This document shows positions 1-12,325 of a stretch of DNA of 64,000 bases, piece by piece. Made by a program: the position numbers and the translations under genes. This DNA is from Henckelia pumila. Lineage: Eukaryota; Streptophyta; Magnoliopsida; Lamiales; Gesneriaceae. A model generated the notes under the pieces. That model ran no database searches and was not told where the DNA came from. It was given only the letters and a program-made list of their open reading frames with translations. The DNA is taken from NCBI RefSeq assembly GCF_033568475.1, contig NC_133123.1, forward strand, positions 140,632,062 to 140,696,061, in the 5' to 3' direction. Every line of letters begins with the position of its first letter. Positions within the stretch are counted from its first letter, which is position 1.

Positions 1-417
1 CCATTTTTCGTAATACTAACTACTAAGAAAACACTACATGGCTCAACAATTAAGTAATTCGCTACTATTCACACAAATATCGCAATCATTCCTAGAATAG
101 GAACATGTTACATGGATACATTGATTTACATATTGGGTTTACGCACTACACGTTAAATTACAAAATTATCAATTCACTTGATTTGAAAAAAAATATTTTT
201 AAAATACATTAAAAATATTTATGTAATTTTAAGCGCCGTATACACGTAGCATCACCCGAATAGAATATTACACAGTTTTATTAATGTAAATAAATATACA
301 CTATAGGAACCGATTTACATGATTTTGACCTTGTACATAAAAATATATTTAAAAATATTGGATAGAATAATTAATGAAGATGTCACGTTTGGAATAAAAG
401 TTTAGTTTCTCCAAGTT
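1..417. other. 3' flank of the DREB2-type gene, AT-rich, no gene seen
   Basis: This stretch lies downstream of the minus-strand AP2 gene and probably contains its 3' untranslated region. I see only AT-rich DNA with short A and T runs and no credible coding frame. Confidence 0.5.
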
Positions 418-1008
418 CTAAAAAGTCCAGAGGAAAGGGACACCGTCGCTATGATCATGAATTCCAGAGTCCAAATTGCAAGCATCGTCCACAATGCTAA
501 AACAAGTATCTTTTACCGCCTCAGCCCACAACAAAGAATCATCAACCTCCGGCAAATTCACAGTCAAATTCTCGCTCGCAGTACTCACAAATTCCCCGCA
601 ATTCTCATTACATATTGGAAAGCAAGCTGGATCCAGGATATCAATGGATTGTTTAATAATATTGGTTGAAGCTTGGGTTCGGGGAGAGCTGGCAGCTGGG
701 CCCTGTTTTTGGGCCATATGGGGCAGGTTGACCTTAGCATCCGGTCCATAAAGCTTACGCGCGGCTGCATCGTAGGCGACAGCAGCATCAAGGGAGGTGT
801 CGAAAGTGCCGAGCCAGACCCTTTGGCCGGTGTTGGGCTCGCGTATCTCGGATACCCATTTGCCCCAAGTGCGCTGCCTCACTCCTTTGTACGTGCAGGA
901 GGCATTTTCTGGCCCACCTTTCCCTCTCATGCACCCTTTTCTTGAACTGGCCCGAGCTGCTCTCTTCCGCACCAACCTCCTCGTCTCTTCCCGGCCCATA
1001 CACAACAT
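418..1008 (-). CDS. DREB2D-like: DREB2-type AP2/ERF transcription factor
   Basis: This intronless gene encodes 196 aa. A basic, NLS-like stretch (about residues 14-25, [12 protein letters not shown]) is followed by the DREB2 signature [11 protein letters not shown]. One AP2 domain spans about residues 40-96 ([19 protein letters not shown] through [22 protein letters not shown]). DREB proteins bind the dehydration-responsive element (core CCGAC) in the nucleus and switch on drought and heat genes. The acidic C-terminus ([14 protein letters not shown]) could be an activation region, which is an inference. Two in-frame ATGs, codons 1 and 4, are possible starts, and I took the first. A TATA-like box lies about 125 bp upstream. 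The length and the GKGGPENA motif favour the DREB2 (A-2) subgroup; DREB2D is suggested by similarity and by the neighbouring genes. The AP2 call is very secure and the subtype moderately so. Confidence 0.93.
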   Translation of the reverse strand: MLCMGREETRRLVRKRAARASSRKGCMRGKGGPENASCTYKGVRQRTWGKWVSEIREPNTGQRVWLGTFDTSLDAAVAYDAAARKLYGPDAKVNLPHMAQKQGPAASSPRTQASTNIIKQSIDILDPACFPICNENCGEFVSTASENLTVNLPEVDDSLLWAEAVKDTCFSIVDDACNLDSGIHDHSDGVPFLWTF

Positions 1009-1029
1009 GATTTTAATTGAATCGATCGA

Positions 1030-1056
1030 TCACTTATAACTCTCTGTGCATGTCAT
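1030..1056 (-). promoter_or_regulatory. Mini upstream ORF in the DREB2-type leader
   Basis: Between the inferred start of transcription and the main ATG, the leader contains an 8-codon reading frame, MTCTESYK, ending before the main start. A second ATG within it, at 1051-1049, opens a 5-codon frame in another phase. Short upstream ORFs often lower translation of the main ORF. Whether this leader is transcribed as inferred is not known from the sequence. Confidence 0.35.
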
Positions 1057-1133
1057 GATAAGCAAGAAAAATGAAATGTTAATAATTGTGGTCTGATTTC
1101 CGATATATGGAGCTGATATATAAAATAATTCAG

Positions 1134-1141
1134 TATTTATA
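1134..1141 (-). promoter_or_regulatory. TATA box of the DREB2-type gene
   Basis: The minus strand reads TATAAATA here, about 125 bp upstream of the first ATG. It is the best TATA match in the proximal upstream region and would give a leader of roughly 95 nt. Confidence 0.5.
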
Positions 1142-1885
1142 GACGATATATTTAAAGTGGAGAATGGGTGTTTAATTTGTTTATAATACGTGTCTCCGGG
1201 TGAAGTTCGTCCATTGATACTTGGCAACAGAAACTCGTTTTATCGTGTCCGTTTTTCCCAGATGCTTTGTACTTGACCATATATTATATAATCTAGCTCC
1301 CAAGATCAACACACAACCATTAATGTTATTAATTATATCCAAATTTATCACCATGCATATATATAAGATCAGCCTCATCATTTTGGTTTGTTCGAATAAA
1401 TAATTATGCTGCAATTAATCTAAGGATGGGAATGTGATTAAAAAAACATCTTATATATAATTGCCACTTATGTCTTTTGCAGCTTTGATCTTAAAAGTTA
1501 AAACAAAGTACGAGGATTTGGATCTATCTGTTGTTGATGAGCATGTTTTACACAAAATGATCGGCTTATTATAATCTTTGCTGATAAAAGTTATAATCAG
1601 ATCAATTCAGACGATCAACCAATCATCTTGTATAAAAACTAAAAAACGCGTCATGTTTTGGAACATTGAAGCGGGACGAAAAATGAGTTGACATCACTTA
1701 ATTTCGTCATTGTTTGACGGGCTTTTACTTCAGTTGATAAGTTCGATTTTGAATTCTCTACCGTTTCATGCTAATCTATTGTTGAGAGTAATCGCATAAG
1801 ATCTTGCTTGTTATTAAATTATTATATATGAATTAGTTTTAATTTCAGGAATGAAAATGTGATCGAGCAAATAGAGAAAATTGTT
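1142..1885. other. Upstream region of the DREB2-type gene, no gene seen
   Basis: AT-rich intergenic sequence that probably holds the distal promoter of the AP2 gene. I see no coding frame with family resemblance. Confidence 0.4.
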
Positions 1886-2182
1886 TTTTAGTCTTGTATA
1901 TTGGTCACTCTGCGATTTCAATCATTTATATTTTTAGATTTCAGTTTTAGTTCGCTATCTTTATTTTTTTGAACAATTTTAGTTCTTTTTCCGATGTGTC
2001 GCTGACGTGGCACCAATTCAGTGCTGATGTGGAACTGACGTGTCACGTGTGCAATGTCACGTAAACATTTTCGAATAAAAATGACCGAATTGCAAAAAAT
2101 CAGAACATTCAAGACTAAAACTAAAATATGAAAACATAGAGGACCAAAATCACAAATTAACAAAAATACAGGACCAAATTTA
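1886..2182. mobile_element. Foldback/MITE-like element with degenerate inverted arms
   Basis: A left arm (about 1886-1955) and a right arm (about 2113-2182) are imperfect inverted copies of each other, roughly 65-70 bp each. Both carry the pattern 'tttagt...gtcctgtat...ttttagttttagt'. The centre is rich in ACGT cores (TGACGTGGCA, TGACGTGTCACGTG, GTCACGT). No coding capacity is seen, and I could not find a clear target-site duplication. It resembles dispersed non-autonomous TIR repeats common in plant genomes. It lies about 0.9-1.2 kb upstream of the DREB2-type start. Confidence 0.55.
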
Positions 2183-5100
2183 CAGTTTTCCAAGCAAATA
2201 ATACAAAAGCAGTGTGATTATTTGGGGAAGAGTGCATGGGATAAGTGATTAGAACGAAAAATGTTGAGCTAATATGCACCATTATCTTACGACAAGGATT
2301 GAATATCTAAATATATACTAACACACATTTTGTGTATGCAATATAATATATATTAGTGATTGTAACATATGATTTTTATGTGCTTGATAATTTGATATAT
2401 AAATTAGATAGAAATTGTAAAAAAATTTTGTAAATAATTTAATAGAAATTGATAAATAGTGAAATTTGAAAAAAAAAAGAGATAAAGATAAAAATGGATA
2501 AGACTGTTAGAGAAAAACGAGAATAATTTAGTCATTTAAGGTCTAACATAAAAGAGATGTGTGTTAAATTTAAGGATAAAATAAAAAAAAAATTGGTATG
2601 ATTTGACACACCAAAATCGGTTAGTCTAAGGGGTTGAATTATTATAATAATAAGTATAGATAATATAGTATAGATATATATACATATAATTAACCAATAT
2701 TCTTTTCACGTATAAGTAGCCCAAATTTAATTAATTGGCCCACCGTGATTCTTTACAATGCGAGCCCAAAACATAGATCGGCTTGTTTACCTTCAACTTA
2801 CTCAGCCAACTTTAATGGGCCAGATCAATACTCGAGCCAATTGTAGGGGAAGAATTATAGACATTATAAAAAAATTAATGTAATTTCAAGAGGAAGATTG
2901 CATGCACAAATGGTTCGAAAATATAACTAGAGAAGCCTAATTCGCCAAAATAAATTTTAAAAAATGTTTTCAGGATTTTTTATTAAATGAAGAAATGTCC
3001 TATTATAAATATATTTACGCTCATAATAATTATAATAATTTACGAACTTATGCGAAAATAAATATTGATAATTAATTTTGTACAGTAATAACATTATGTA
3101 TAACTATAGTCTATAGTGGTCGTGGTGGTTATCCTTTAATTTGTATCATATTATTTTTAAACTTGCGAGTTGCCAGTTGAATTGCTAACCACTACTATCA
3201 GTTCATGAGGTTCGAGCTTGAAAATTTTTAATCTTGATCGGGATTAGAATTTTCTCGATTAACTCATTATTATATTGGTAATTACGTGACCTAAGTTTGA
3301 AGGCAATAATCGTTTAATGCGTAGTATTTGCAATTTTTAAAAATAAGTGATTATGAATTTTTAATTTTTTTAAAAAAATTCATACTCATTTATTTTTATA
3401 AATTGCAAAGACTACCTAATTCTCCGTACGAGTAAAGCACCAATATATTCTATTGACATTCTCTACAATAAGAAAATTCGAACGAGAAATTTAGTGAAAA
3501 AAATAAAAAAGAATAAAGTGATGTTAAATGATTAAAGCATTCACAGGTCATGAAAAAGATGGTCGGCAAAATGAAAGATGTGGGGGGGGGGGTTTTTTCC
3601 CCCCTAATATATATTGGAATATCATCTCTACAAATCCCAGCAAAGTGAATCGGTAGAATGAGGCGGTTCGACCCACCATTTGAGCAGGTTACGAAACCAT
3701 TGATTCAACCTGTTTATTTGGAGGAACGGGCTCATCTCACACATTTTCAACTATACTTGATATGATTGGGGCTAGTTGTACTACGTCCCATCAAAAAAGT
3801 TTAAAATCTCTTAAATATCTAAATAAGTTAAAATATTCTCGTTATTTAAAAGTTAAGCATATTCAACGCCAGTGGAAAAAAGAACTCAAATATATTTACT
3901 TTATTTTAAAGACGTTTTATGCTTGATTTTTACAAACACGTAATTGTAAATATAATTAATTTACACACAGGGTTTTTCGTATTTTTTAAAATTTTTACAG
4001 GGGTTCTGACATAATTTGGCCGATATAATTGTGTATTTTATTTTATCACCTAAATATTCCACGTGTATTTAAAGGAATTAGACTTTCAAATAACTGGAGT
4101 TTTAAAGCCAGAAAGCAACAAAGAATTAAAGCGTCCATAGCTGGAATAGACAACCACTTGCAACCTTCACTTCCCAACATGGATCGTTTTATAGCCGCAA
4201 ATGTAATATTCTGAAGACATTTTTGCATTACGGCAAAGTTTCTACTTTTGTGCTACATGTAAACGGAATCATTTCTTGTGCAAAACGTGAGAAAACATCG
4301 TGCATCTAGTTGATACTACATAAGACGTATAGATAATCATGACCAAATGTTATATTTATGAAAATTCTAAAAACGCGAAACATGTCGAAGTGTAATAGCG
4401 AAATTTTGAACTATTCATAGCACTGAATTTCCAGTTGAATTTAAGACAAATTAACAATGAATTGAAAAGATATTAATTAACGCTTTAGAGGAAGTTGTGT
4501 GAGATACATAAAAAATGCACACAGACGTTTGTACCAAATATTCTGAATTCCAAAATTATATAAGAGGCATGTGTATCAATTAATTATTTTATACAATGAG
4601 ATAAATATATTATATGAATCATACTGTTGCTTTGCATATCGAAAAATTCAAATACTTGTAATTAATTAAAACATTCACACACATAAATATAATTTGTTTT
4701 AATTAAAAGTCAACGGCTGTACTTAGACGGAACTTTGGTTTTATTCATTTCACAGGGGTGAAAACAAAAATAAATTCCGGCCGACGTGTTAGCACAATAT
4801 TTACAATTTCAAATTTCCAGAACTGATTGGATTACATGAGACCATAGAAAAAACTGAATCAAATTAATTGGGATCTTGAAGTCGATCATTTATCCATTCA
4901 AAATACAACCTTAAATTTAGAAGTTAGATAGTTATAAATGATCGATTGTTATCGATAAACTTGAAATTCATCGTAATCAACATAAAATACTGTAACAAAC
5001 TTGACAAAAATATGGTAAAAACTTAAAACTTATAATAAAGCTTTATAAACTTGAAATTCACGGTAAACAATATGAAATTATAAAACTAAAAAATAAAATT

Positions 5101-5300
5101 GACAATAGATGGCAACGCCACGTGTAATCATTAGACGGGTGCGGCTCCGGAAGGTTGTGTGGGTGAATCTAGTCCGTTCACGAGGAATGTCCTAGAAATG
5201 ATAAGATTACATCCCACCACACGTCACGCAACCCAGAGGTGTCGTCATCAATTTTAACATAAGTTGACTTTTGGTCAATCCACATCGCCTCGTTTCCCCC
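2183..5300. other. Intergenic, AT-rich, no gene seen
   Basis: About 3 kb without a credible gene. It contains a G11-T6-C6 run near 3582-3604. Close to the thioredoxin gene there is a CACGTG G-box (about 5118-5123) that could serve that gene's promoter. The short open frames here show no family resemblance. Confidence 0.5.
3582..3604. repeat. G-run/T-run/C-run palindrome
   Basis: Eleven G, six T and six C follow each other directly, so the G and C runs can pair into a hairpin with a T loop. Such a run is also a common place for sequencing error. Confidence 0.6.
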
Positions 5301-5309
5301 TATATAAAG
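5301..5309 (+). promoter_or_regulatory. TATA box of the thioredoxin h gene
   Basis: TATATAAAG lies 97-105 bp upstream of the ATG. The leader of about 70 nt that follows contains no ATG, which supports the chosen start codon. Confidence 0.65.
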
Positions 5310-5405
5310 GACACTTCCACATCTCCTTGTTCATACAAATTACAAACCAGTTTTCAGAGCATTCAAGAAAAAGAGCTCACGATTATTTAGAAAACAACCT
5401 GCGAA

Positions 5406-6198
5406 ATGGCTTCGGAATTAGAGGGCCAAGTCATCGGATGCCACTCCGTCCAGCAGTGGAAGGATCAGTTTCAGAAGGGTCTCGATAGCAAAAAACTCGT
5501 ACGTTTTTTTTTTGGGATTTTGCTTATATGCGAAGATGATCGATAATTTGGTCTGGGTTTTTGCTTATCCATGTATTAATTAATTAATATTGGAAAATTC
5601 TTGTTACATTTGTCAAAAATTGACTTGTACACTCATCCCAAAATCTAACTCACGAGGGTGCTTTGCCTTTGTCTATATAAATGAGTTAGCCAACCGATGT
5701 TGAGACAAATAAGACACCAACAACATTTTTTTTAGTTGTTTAAGTTTTGGCACTGACATCCTATTGAGGTTGTTTCAAGTTCTAACGCCGGAAACAAACT
5801 TCGTTTTATTCACAGGTGGTCGTAGATTTTACAGCTTCATGGTGCGGACCGTGCCGTTTCATAGCCCCAATCTTGGCGGAGATTGCGAAGAAAACACCCC
5901 ATGTTTTGTTCTTGAAGGTTGACGTTGATGAACTTGAGGTAATATAATATGCTTAGCAAATTCGGTTTAATTTGTTTGATTGTAAATTTGGTTTGAATTA
6001 GATCAGCATCAAACATGATTAGGTAGCTAATTAATTTGGTTCAAATTTGTTCAGGCTGTTGCAAAGGAATTCCAAGTTCAGGCAATGCCGACCTTTTTGT
6101 TCTTCAAAGAAGGGAATGAAGTTGATAGGCTCGTGGGAGCAAAGAAGGAAGAGCTGCAAGCAAAAGTTAACAAGCACGGCTCCACCATTACGGCTTGA
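5406..6198 (+). CDS. TRXH: Thioredoxin h (cytosolic)
   Basis: Three exons, 5406-5498, 5816-5938 and 6055-6198, join in frame with GT-AG introns to give 119 aa. The redox active site WCGPC is at about residues 40-44, in the stretch [18 protein letters not shown]. The conserved cis-proline is in [11 protein letters not shown]. Thioredoxin h reduces disulfides on target proteins in the cytosol, using electrons from NADPH-thioredoxin reductase. The start [14 protein letters not shown] matches the GQVIGCH opening of subgroup I thioredoxins h (TRX H1/H3/H4/H5 type), with no transit peptide. The exon layout matches plant thioredoxin h genes. TATA box and leader fit a short-leader promoter. The family is certain; which numbered paralogue it represents cannot be told from this alone. 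Confidence 0.96.
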
Positions 6199-6923
6199 GG
6201 GAGCTGCAGCAAATATTATTTTAGAGTTAAATGTGGCTTTGTTGGCACTTTTAATAAGTTCGATTTCATAATTATAATAATAATCTCGCAATATGTCGTC
6301 GTTATTCTATGGATGTACTCTTGTTGTCGTGTAATATTGGAATCTTCTTAGTATTTATTGATGTTCAATTCTGTTCAATTGTGTGTTCTTGACTTCTCTT
6401 TACAAGTTCTGAGAGAAAACACTGAATCTTTTCTTTATCAAAACTAATTAACACAAAGCTTAGTGATAACAGTTATGTTCTATTCGACAAACATAAAGCA
6501 TTGTGACAACAGCCAATTCATTCAAGAAACGAATTAATTCATATCTGGAATAAGCTTCATATAATAACTTAACGTTAAAGTTGTACTCTGTGTGGGCCCA
6601 ATCAAAAATTTAATGGGCTCAATAAAATGCAGCGAAGGAGATATGAGATATTTTTGTCCCAAAGCAATGTTTATACAAGTTAACGATTGAATCAATCAGA
6701 AACCTATCTGAATTCGGTTGGGTTTCATCCGGAACCAATATTATTGGTTTAAGATTGAATCGAATTCAACGCCAATAATGAATCGGATTGAGTTGCTTCA
6801 AGATAAATCCGAAACTATTGTAATCTAATCGGTCTGAATCTGATATTAGTACTAGTTAAAGTCTAAATACACACATTTTTTTTAGAAGACACAAACCATA
6901 ACATTAATGTAAAAATTTTTGGT
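6199..6923. other. Intergenic after thioredoxin h, no gene seen
   Basis: The first 150-200 bases probably form the thioredoxin 3' untranslated region. The rest is AT-rich with no recognisable gene. Confidence 0.4.
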
Positions 6924-7325
6924 TTACAATATTTGAAGCCACAAAGGTAAATTATCTCTCAACCAGTCTGTTAATGATGACAACTTAAAAGCTTCTCGAG
7001 CTAAATAATGAGCGACTCTATTCGCCGATTTTTTCATATGTTGAATTGAAATGAAGATGTTCGATCCTACAAAATCTTGAATTTTCGAAGCCAGAATACC
7101 ATTAGGGCCCAAGTTTTTATTCAGATCAGTGATGACATCAATAGCTTGAGATGAATCTGAGAAGATGCAAATACTTATAAAGTCGTGTCTCATGCAAAAA
7201 AACATCTCATATTTAATGGCCATTAGCTCCGCTCCCTTCATCGAATCTGGATGACGAATTAAACACGCAGAAACGCCCTGTACTGAACCACACGAGTCTC
7301 GAACCACCAGCCCTATACTAAATAT
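6924..7325 (-). pseudogene. Relic RNase H-like (RVT_3-type) domain, probably LINE-derived
   Basis: A 127-aa open frame (from 7307 down, with in-frame codons FSIGLV upstream to about 7325) reads as the plant RNase H-like domain. It shows VVRDSCGSVQG, then AELMAIKYEMFF, SDSSQAIDVI and NRVAHYLAREA. This domain is found at the C-terminus of plant non-LTR retrotransposon polyproteins and in free-standing relatives. No reverse transcriptase, start context or other exon is visible next to it, so it is most likely a detached fragment of a LINE. The domain begins inside its usual first strand. Confidence 0.6.
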
Positions 7326-7410
7326 GTTCTCTTTATATACATGATTATTGTAAAAAGTTTATTCCAATTTGGCCTACATTTGGTTAATCATTTTTCAATA
7401 CAAACTTAAG

Positions 7411-7515
7411 TAGTGTTTGGGAGACCATGTATTAAACACTTCTTAGCATTTTCTTGACAAAATTTTGAAAATTTTGCTAAAAAAAACTTGAAAATGCTTT
7501 ATAGTTCAAATATTA
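7411..7515. mobile_element. Degraded hAT-like MITE
   Basis: It opens with TAGTGTTTGGGAGA, the same end as the 113-bp element at 40321. It has a similar interior (aaaattttgaaaattttg) and a degenerate inverted end (caaatatta). No clear target duplication remains. Confidence 0.4.
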
Positions 7516-7730
7516 CCTTAATCCTGTCTTACATTGAGTTACACTCCCAATTTGATAAATCTGAAACCGATCCCATTCAATATCATACAAAATTGGTTCG
7601 ATTTGATAATCCCACGACTATGGAGGGTTGTTTATATAGATAATATAAATATTATTATTTTCGCCAATTTTATGAATTGATTAATTATATGATAAATTCA
7701 TTTTCGCTCGTGTGACAGGTAAAGCCAAGT

Positions 7731-10217
7731 ATGCTGTTACGCCGCTGCCAGTTTGGCGCAACTTCATTCTTTAACCCTTTACCACCAGTCTCACGGCGAC
7801 GACCGCCGTGGCTTCGCCGCCCCGTCTCTTTATTTCCTTCATATTCATCTCTATTTCCTTTTTATTCTCCTCCTCGCACCACTATTACCGCACTCTCTTT
7901 ATCTTCAAGCAACTATCAAGGCTCTTCTGACTGCGAGCTCGACGAGCAATTCCCCTCAAAACAAGTAATTTATTCGGAACCCTAATAAGGACCCATTTGA
8001 AATAATTGCATTTTTGTTTCTTCTATGAAAAGGCTTCATTTTTAATTACTTTTCAACATTTTGAAGGGTCCTTTGAAGCCAGGATTATATCTCGTGGGAA
8101 CACCAATTGGGAATCTTGAAGATATAACTTTAAGGTAGATAAATTTTTGAGTTAATATACTGTGGCAGCTCTGAATGTATGTTTCTTGAATTTTTTATTA
8201 TTTTTTTCGTGTGGGAAATTGAGTATTTCTGTTACATTACCTGTAGAGCCCTAAGGGTGTTGAAATCTGCTCATGTCATACTCTCAGAAGATACCAGGCA
8301 TTCAGGAAAGTTGCTCCATCACTATAATATTAGAACTCCACTTGTAAGTAGCTGCTAGGTTCTGCTTTTCAAATGAATTATTATACTTGCAGACATGAGA
8401 TATTTTCTGATTCAATGATTTAGATTTTCAGTTGAGTTATCACAAATTTAATGAATCTCAACGAGAACAAGTAGTTCTTAGGAGATTGCAAGATGGAGAA
8501 ATTGTGGCACTGATTAGTGATGCTGGAACCCCAGGCATTAGCGATCCTGGTATGGAGCTGGTGAGTCACTTGTTCAAGTGTGACATGCTTGTACGCATAT
8601 CCATGAACATGTACATGCATGCACAACTAACTGTTTATTCATCATCTTCCTTTGGAATGCCTACATGTGCTGCAAAAAGCAAAGATTAAAAACTCACCAA
8701 CCTGATTTATTTTTATTGACTTCATGTATGTTTGTTCCTTTTGGATGTGGATATAGGCCAAACTGTGTGTAGATAAAGATATACCTGTTATTCCAGTTCC
8801 TGGACCATCTGCAGTAGTGGCAGCTCTTTCGGCATCTGGTTTACCTACGAATGAGTTCACATTCGGTAATATTTGATAACCATGGTTCTTTTTTGACTCC
8901 TCAATTATCATGACTGATTGTGTGCATTGTTGTGCAGTTGGCTTTCTCTCTAAACATGCTGGGACTAGAAGAGAGAGGCTGTTGGTCTCTGCAAATAGTG
9001 CAGCCACTCAAGTCTTCTTTGTTCCTCCTCACAAGCTCTGTCAGTTTTTGGATGAGACCTCTGTAATATTTGGTCTGTCTAGGTAAATACTGACAGAGGA
9101 GAGGGATGTTTTTTTAATAATTTATGGGCACATACATTTGCTTTTTTTGAAACTAGTACCTTGGCATTCAATGGACTATCTCTAACTTTTCTTGGTTAGG
9201 AAGTGTCACTATTTTGAAAGTCTTAACAATTCATCTGCTGTTATTGGCACTGTTATCAGCACATGATGAAACCTGTGCTTGTGCATTCTTCACTCAACCA
9301 TTATAAAATGTGAAACTAAAGAAATACAATTTATGGGATCCTGTTTAAATTGAACCGTGCATTTTTTTTACAGGCAATGTGTCATCGCTCGGGAAATCAC
9401 CAAACTGCATGAAGAGGTATGATTTCCAACTGTTAATTTGCGAATATGTTATTGCACCAGCCACCAATCGTTTTTTTACGACTTGGTGTATTTTGTGAAT
9501 TAATTCCAGTGTGCACCTTGTTTTTGTTTTTGTTTGCAATTTAAGTTTTTTTTTAACTACCATGAAGAAGATATATCCTGTGTATTAGTTCTGGCGAGGA
9601 ACACTTGAGGAAGCCAAAGAAGTGTTCTCAGCTCACCAGCCGAAGGGTGAAATTACACTGATGATTGAAGGAAATACTAATAGAGAGGCCGAAGTTCTCA
9701 CCGAGTCTCAACTAGAGAATGAGTTGGGAGAACTAATTTCCCAAGGTCACAGTCTTTCTGCGGTAACAACACTATCTTGGGGCAAATTCTTATACTTATG
9801 TGTTCATCAAGGATTGGGATTCTATATATCTTTTGCATGTGATCCCTTAGACTGGAAATTAGTACGAAACTATTAATGGAGATCAATATTTGCTCCATTT
9901 AAATGGCTCTTTTGGTGACGGATAGACTAAACACCTTGTCTGAACTTGTAAGTTTCACCAAATTGATGGGGGCATGTTGGAGTACCATACCCTGTCTATT
10001 AATGACATAATCAATTCAATTGTATGGACATGCTTGCCTTGTAAATTACTCTATCTATCAACTATGAATGATAGTGATTACTGGTTTCATTATAGTATAG
10101 TTTATGATGCAGGCGGTCAAGTTGGTGGCTTCAGAAACATCAATGAAAAGGAAAACAATATATTCCCTTGCGCTTGAGAAATTCGGGAAGCAACTTGGTT
10201 CAGATGATATAAATTGA
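7731..10217 (+). CDS. RsmI-like rRNA 2'-O-methyltransferase, organelle-targeted
   Basis: Nine exons join in frame: 7731-7964, 8067-8134, 8247-8343, 8432-8560, 8757-8865, 8938-9082, 9374-9416, 9589-9762 and 10113-10217. They encode 367 aa. The tetrapyrrole-methylase fold motifs are clear: LVGTPIGNLEDITLR (about 87-101), SEDTRHSGK (114-122), ISDAGTPGISDPG (161-173) and PVPGPSAVVAALSASGLPTNEF (from about 190). Bacterial RsmI methylates the 2'-O of C1402 in 16S rRNA using SAM. The first 78 residues are rich in Ser, Arg and Pro and precede the bacterial-like core, as expected of a plastid or mitochondrial transit peptide. By inference the enzyme modifies organellar small-subunit rRNA. All introns have consensus borders, and no break is seen. 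The 5' leader is not resolved. Confidence 0.93.
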
Positions 10218-12325
10218 CTTCGATATATTTTCAGACACGTGAGTTTCAAACTAGCTAGATTATTAGTTGCCACTTGGAAATGATCTTTCCTTTGTCTCTC
10301 CGCTTTCATTTTTTTCCTTCATTCACTGGAAAGCAAAACAAAAACAAAAACTTTGTTTTGGACTGATATATTTGCCTTGATGCACTTTAAGCAGAGTATA
10401 TGGCTGTTTGACCTGTTGCCTCGGCGCAAAAGTTGCCAAATGGTGGACCTGGTTTCTGGGCCGTTTAGGACCTGAAGACAGAGACACAGAAATTGCCTGT
10501 TTTAGAAAGCAAAAGCAATTTAACGATGTCGATTGCTGATCTTCCCTCTATAAGGCATTGCGAAATCCACCAGTAGAGATACATTTTCGCTTAGTTTTGA
10601 TTCAACCTGTCACTAATAGTCTAATACCTCGAGCTTTATGCTTTTGAAAATTCATTTTAATGGCTAAGTGGGATGAATCTTGAATATTTACCATTTTAAA
10701 CAGCCAACACTGATGCAAGTTTCATGGTGTTTTCTTATGGATTGTATTGTAGTATCAACACTAATTTTTTTATGTAAGGCTCACATTTATTTAATCCATT
10801 ATACAGCTGGTAAATCTTGTTGTTTCGTGTTGTCAATTATTTTTCTTGACGATAGAGACATTGAATCGACGTTACCCATTACATAGTAGGAAATTTGGCT
10901 TTTGTTGTCTGTATATGTCTGGGGTGGCACCAGAAAGTGACTGAAAATTTAGAACATCGGAAGATTGTGTTGGTAGTATCGTACATTCTTCAGCAATTGA
11001 CAATGTTTTTATGCATGGCTACGCGTTAAGAATATTCCTTGGGCAGCCACCTATGCAAAGAAAATTTATTTTTTCTACTTATTTGTTGTCATATTATTAT
11101 AAAAATAAATTGCAGCTCCAATCTTGTCTGATCGGTTTTCATTTGCGTGACGTTCGTTTCTTGCACCAAATATTTAGTGGAAATAACTAACAAAATGTAA
11201 TTGCAGGAAAAAAAAAAAAAAAAAAAGTCACACAGAATTTATGAAAAAAACAAAATAAAATATTCATCGTGTATACCTGTTCTGTTCTGTTTCTAACACC
11301 AAATTACAACCGAATCCCATGTTATAAAATACACAACTCTACCAACTATTGAAAAACCTGTGCTTCTAATGGAGATTTAAGACCAATTTTTAGGTCCACC
11401 AACAGGTGGTTATGCCTTTAAAACTCTAAGCTCTAACAGCCTATGGTGTGACTAACAGCATCTACAAACAACTGCAGACCAACCCTTTTGGCAGTTTTGA
11501 CAAGATTGATTATTTTCTGAAAAAAGTTTCGAGGCAATCTTGGGCTGGTAACTTGTCTCCACGTGAGAAAGGGGGCATAATTGAAAAGGAATATATTGTT
11601 TTTATATGGATTTTATAGTCGGGTTGGAGTGTCATAATTGTTATCTTTTCTGTTTATTGAATGATAATATTTTTATTTGGTTGGTGTCATTGTTTCAATG
11701 ATAAGGAGGGTTGGTGTTTTTGTACTGGTGCAAGTTTTGTCTCCTTTTGTTGAGAAGACTTCGCCTTTGTTGAGCCAATTTGAGCTCTTTTCTCGATCGC
11801 TCTGTTGGGAATTCCCTTCTTCCGAATTCAAGTTCCAAGCACGGGAACTCTTTTTCAGGTATTTTTTTTGTATCTGGGCTTTTTCTTCTTTCTTTTTCTT
11901 GTTTGCGATGATCTGAGTCTATTCAGTGTTTTAGATGCTTTTTCTTATGTGGGTCATTGTTGGTTGTCTGAATTGCATGTTAAAAGTGAATTCGTCATGG
12001 TATCTAACATTCGATGAAACAAAGATGAATTCTTGTTGTTTTAGGTACCTCTCATATGAAAACTGAGTTCAGATATTGTATTTATTTCTTTTAAATGTAG
12101 TTTGTGTTCTTTTTATGTCTTCTCTGAGCTTGTTTCCTTCAAATTTCAGTTTTTGACTGTCTGGTAAAGGTTATATGACATTATTACAGCTACCACTGTT
12201 TTTTTATGTTTTTTCCTTTGGGGGGTTTACATTAATTTCCTCTATATAGTTTGTTTGATCAGCTGTGATGGTTTGCATTCCGTTCGGTGTTTATCAACTG
12301 GCACCAGAAACTTTTGAAGAAAACA
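10218..12325. other. RsmI-like 3' flank and BELL-gene leader region
   Basis: The first part probably holds the 3' untranslated region of the methyltransferase; a poly(A) run lies near 11208-11226. From about 11680 the sequence is likely the leader of the downstream BELL gene. A good donor (TTTCAG|GTATTT at 11858/11859) and an acceptor (GATCAG at 12257-12262) suggest an untranslated first exon and a leader intron of about 400 bp. No other gene is visible. Confidence 0.4.

Noticed and set aside
12287-12325. An N-terminal extension of the BELL protein beginning at a GTG
   Set aside because: The extension has no ATG. The first ATG, at 12326, has good context and gives a family-like start.
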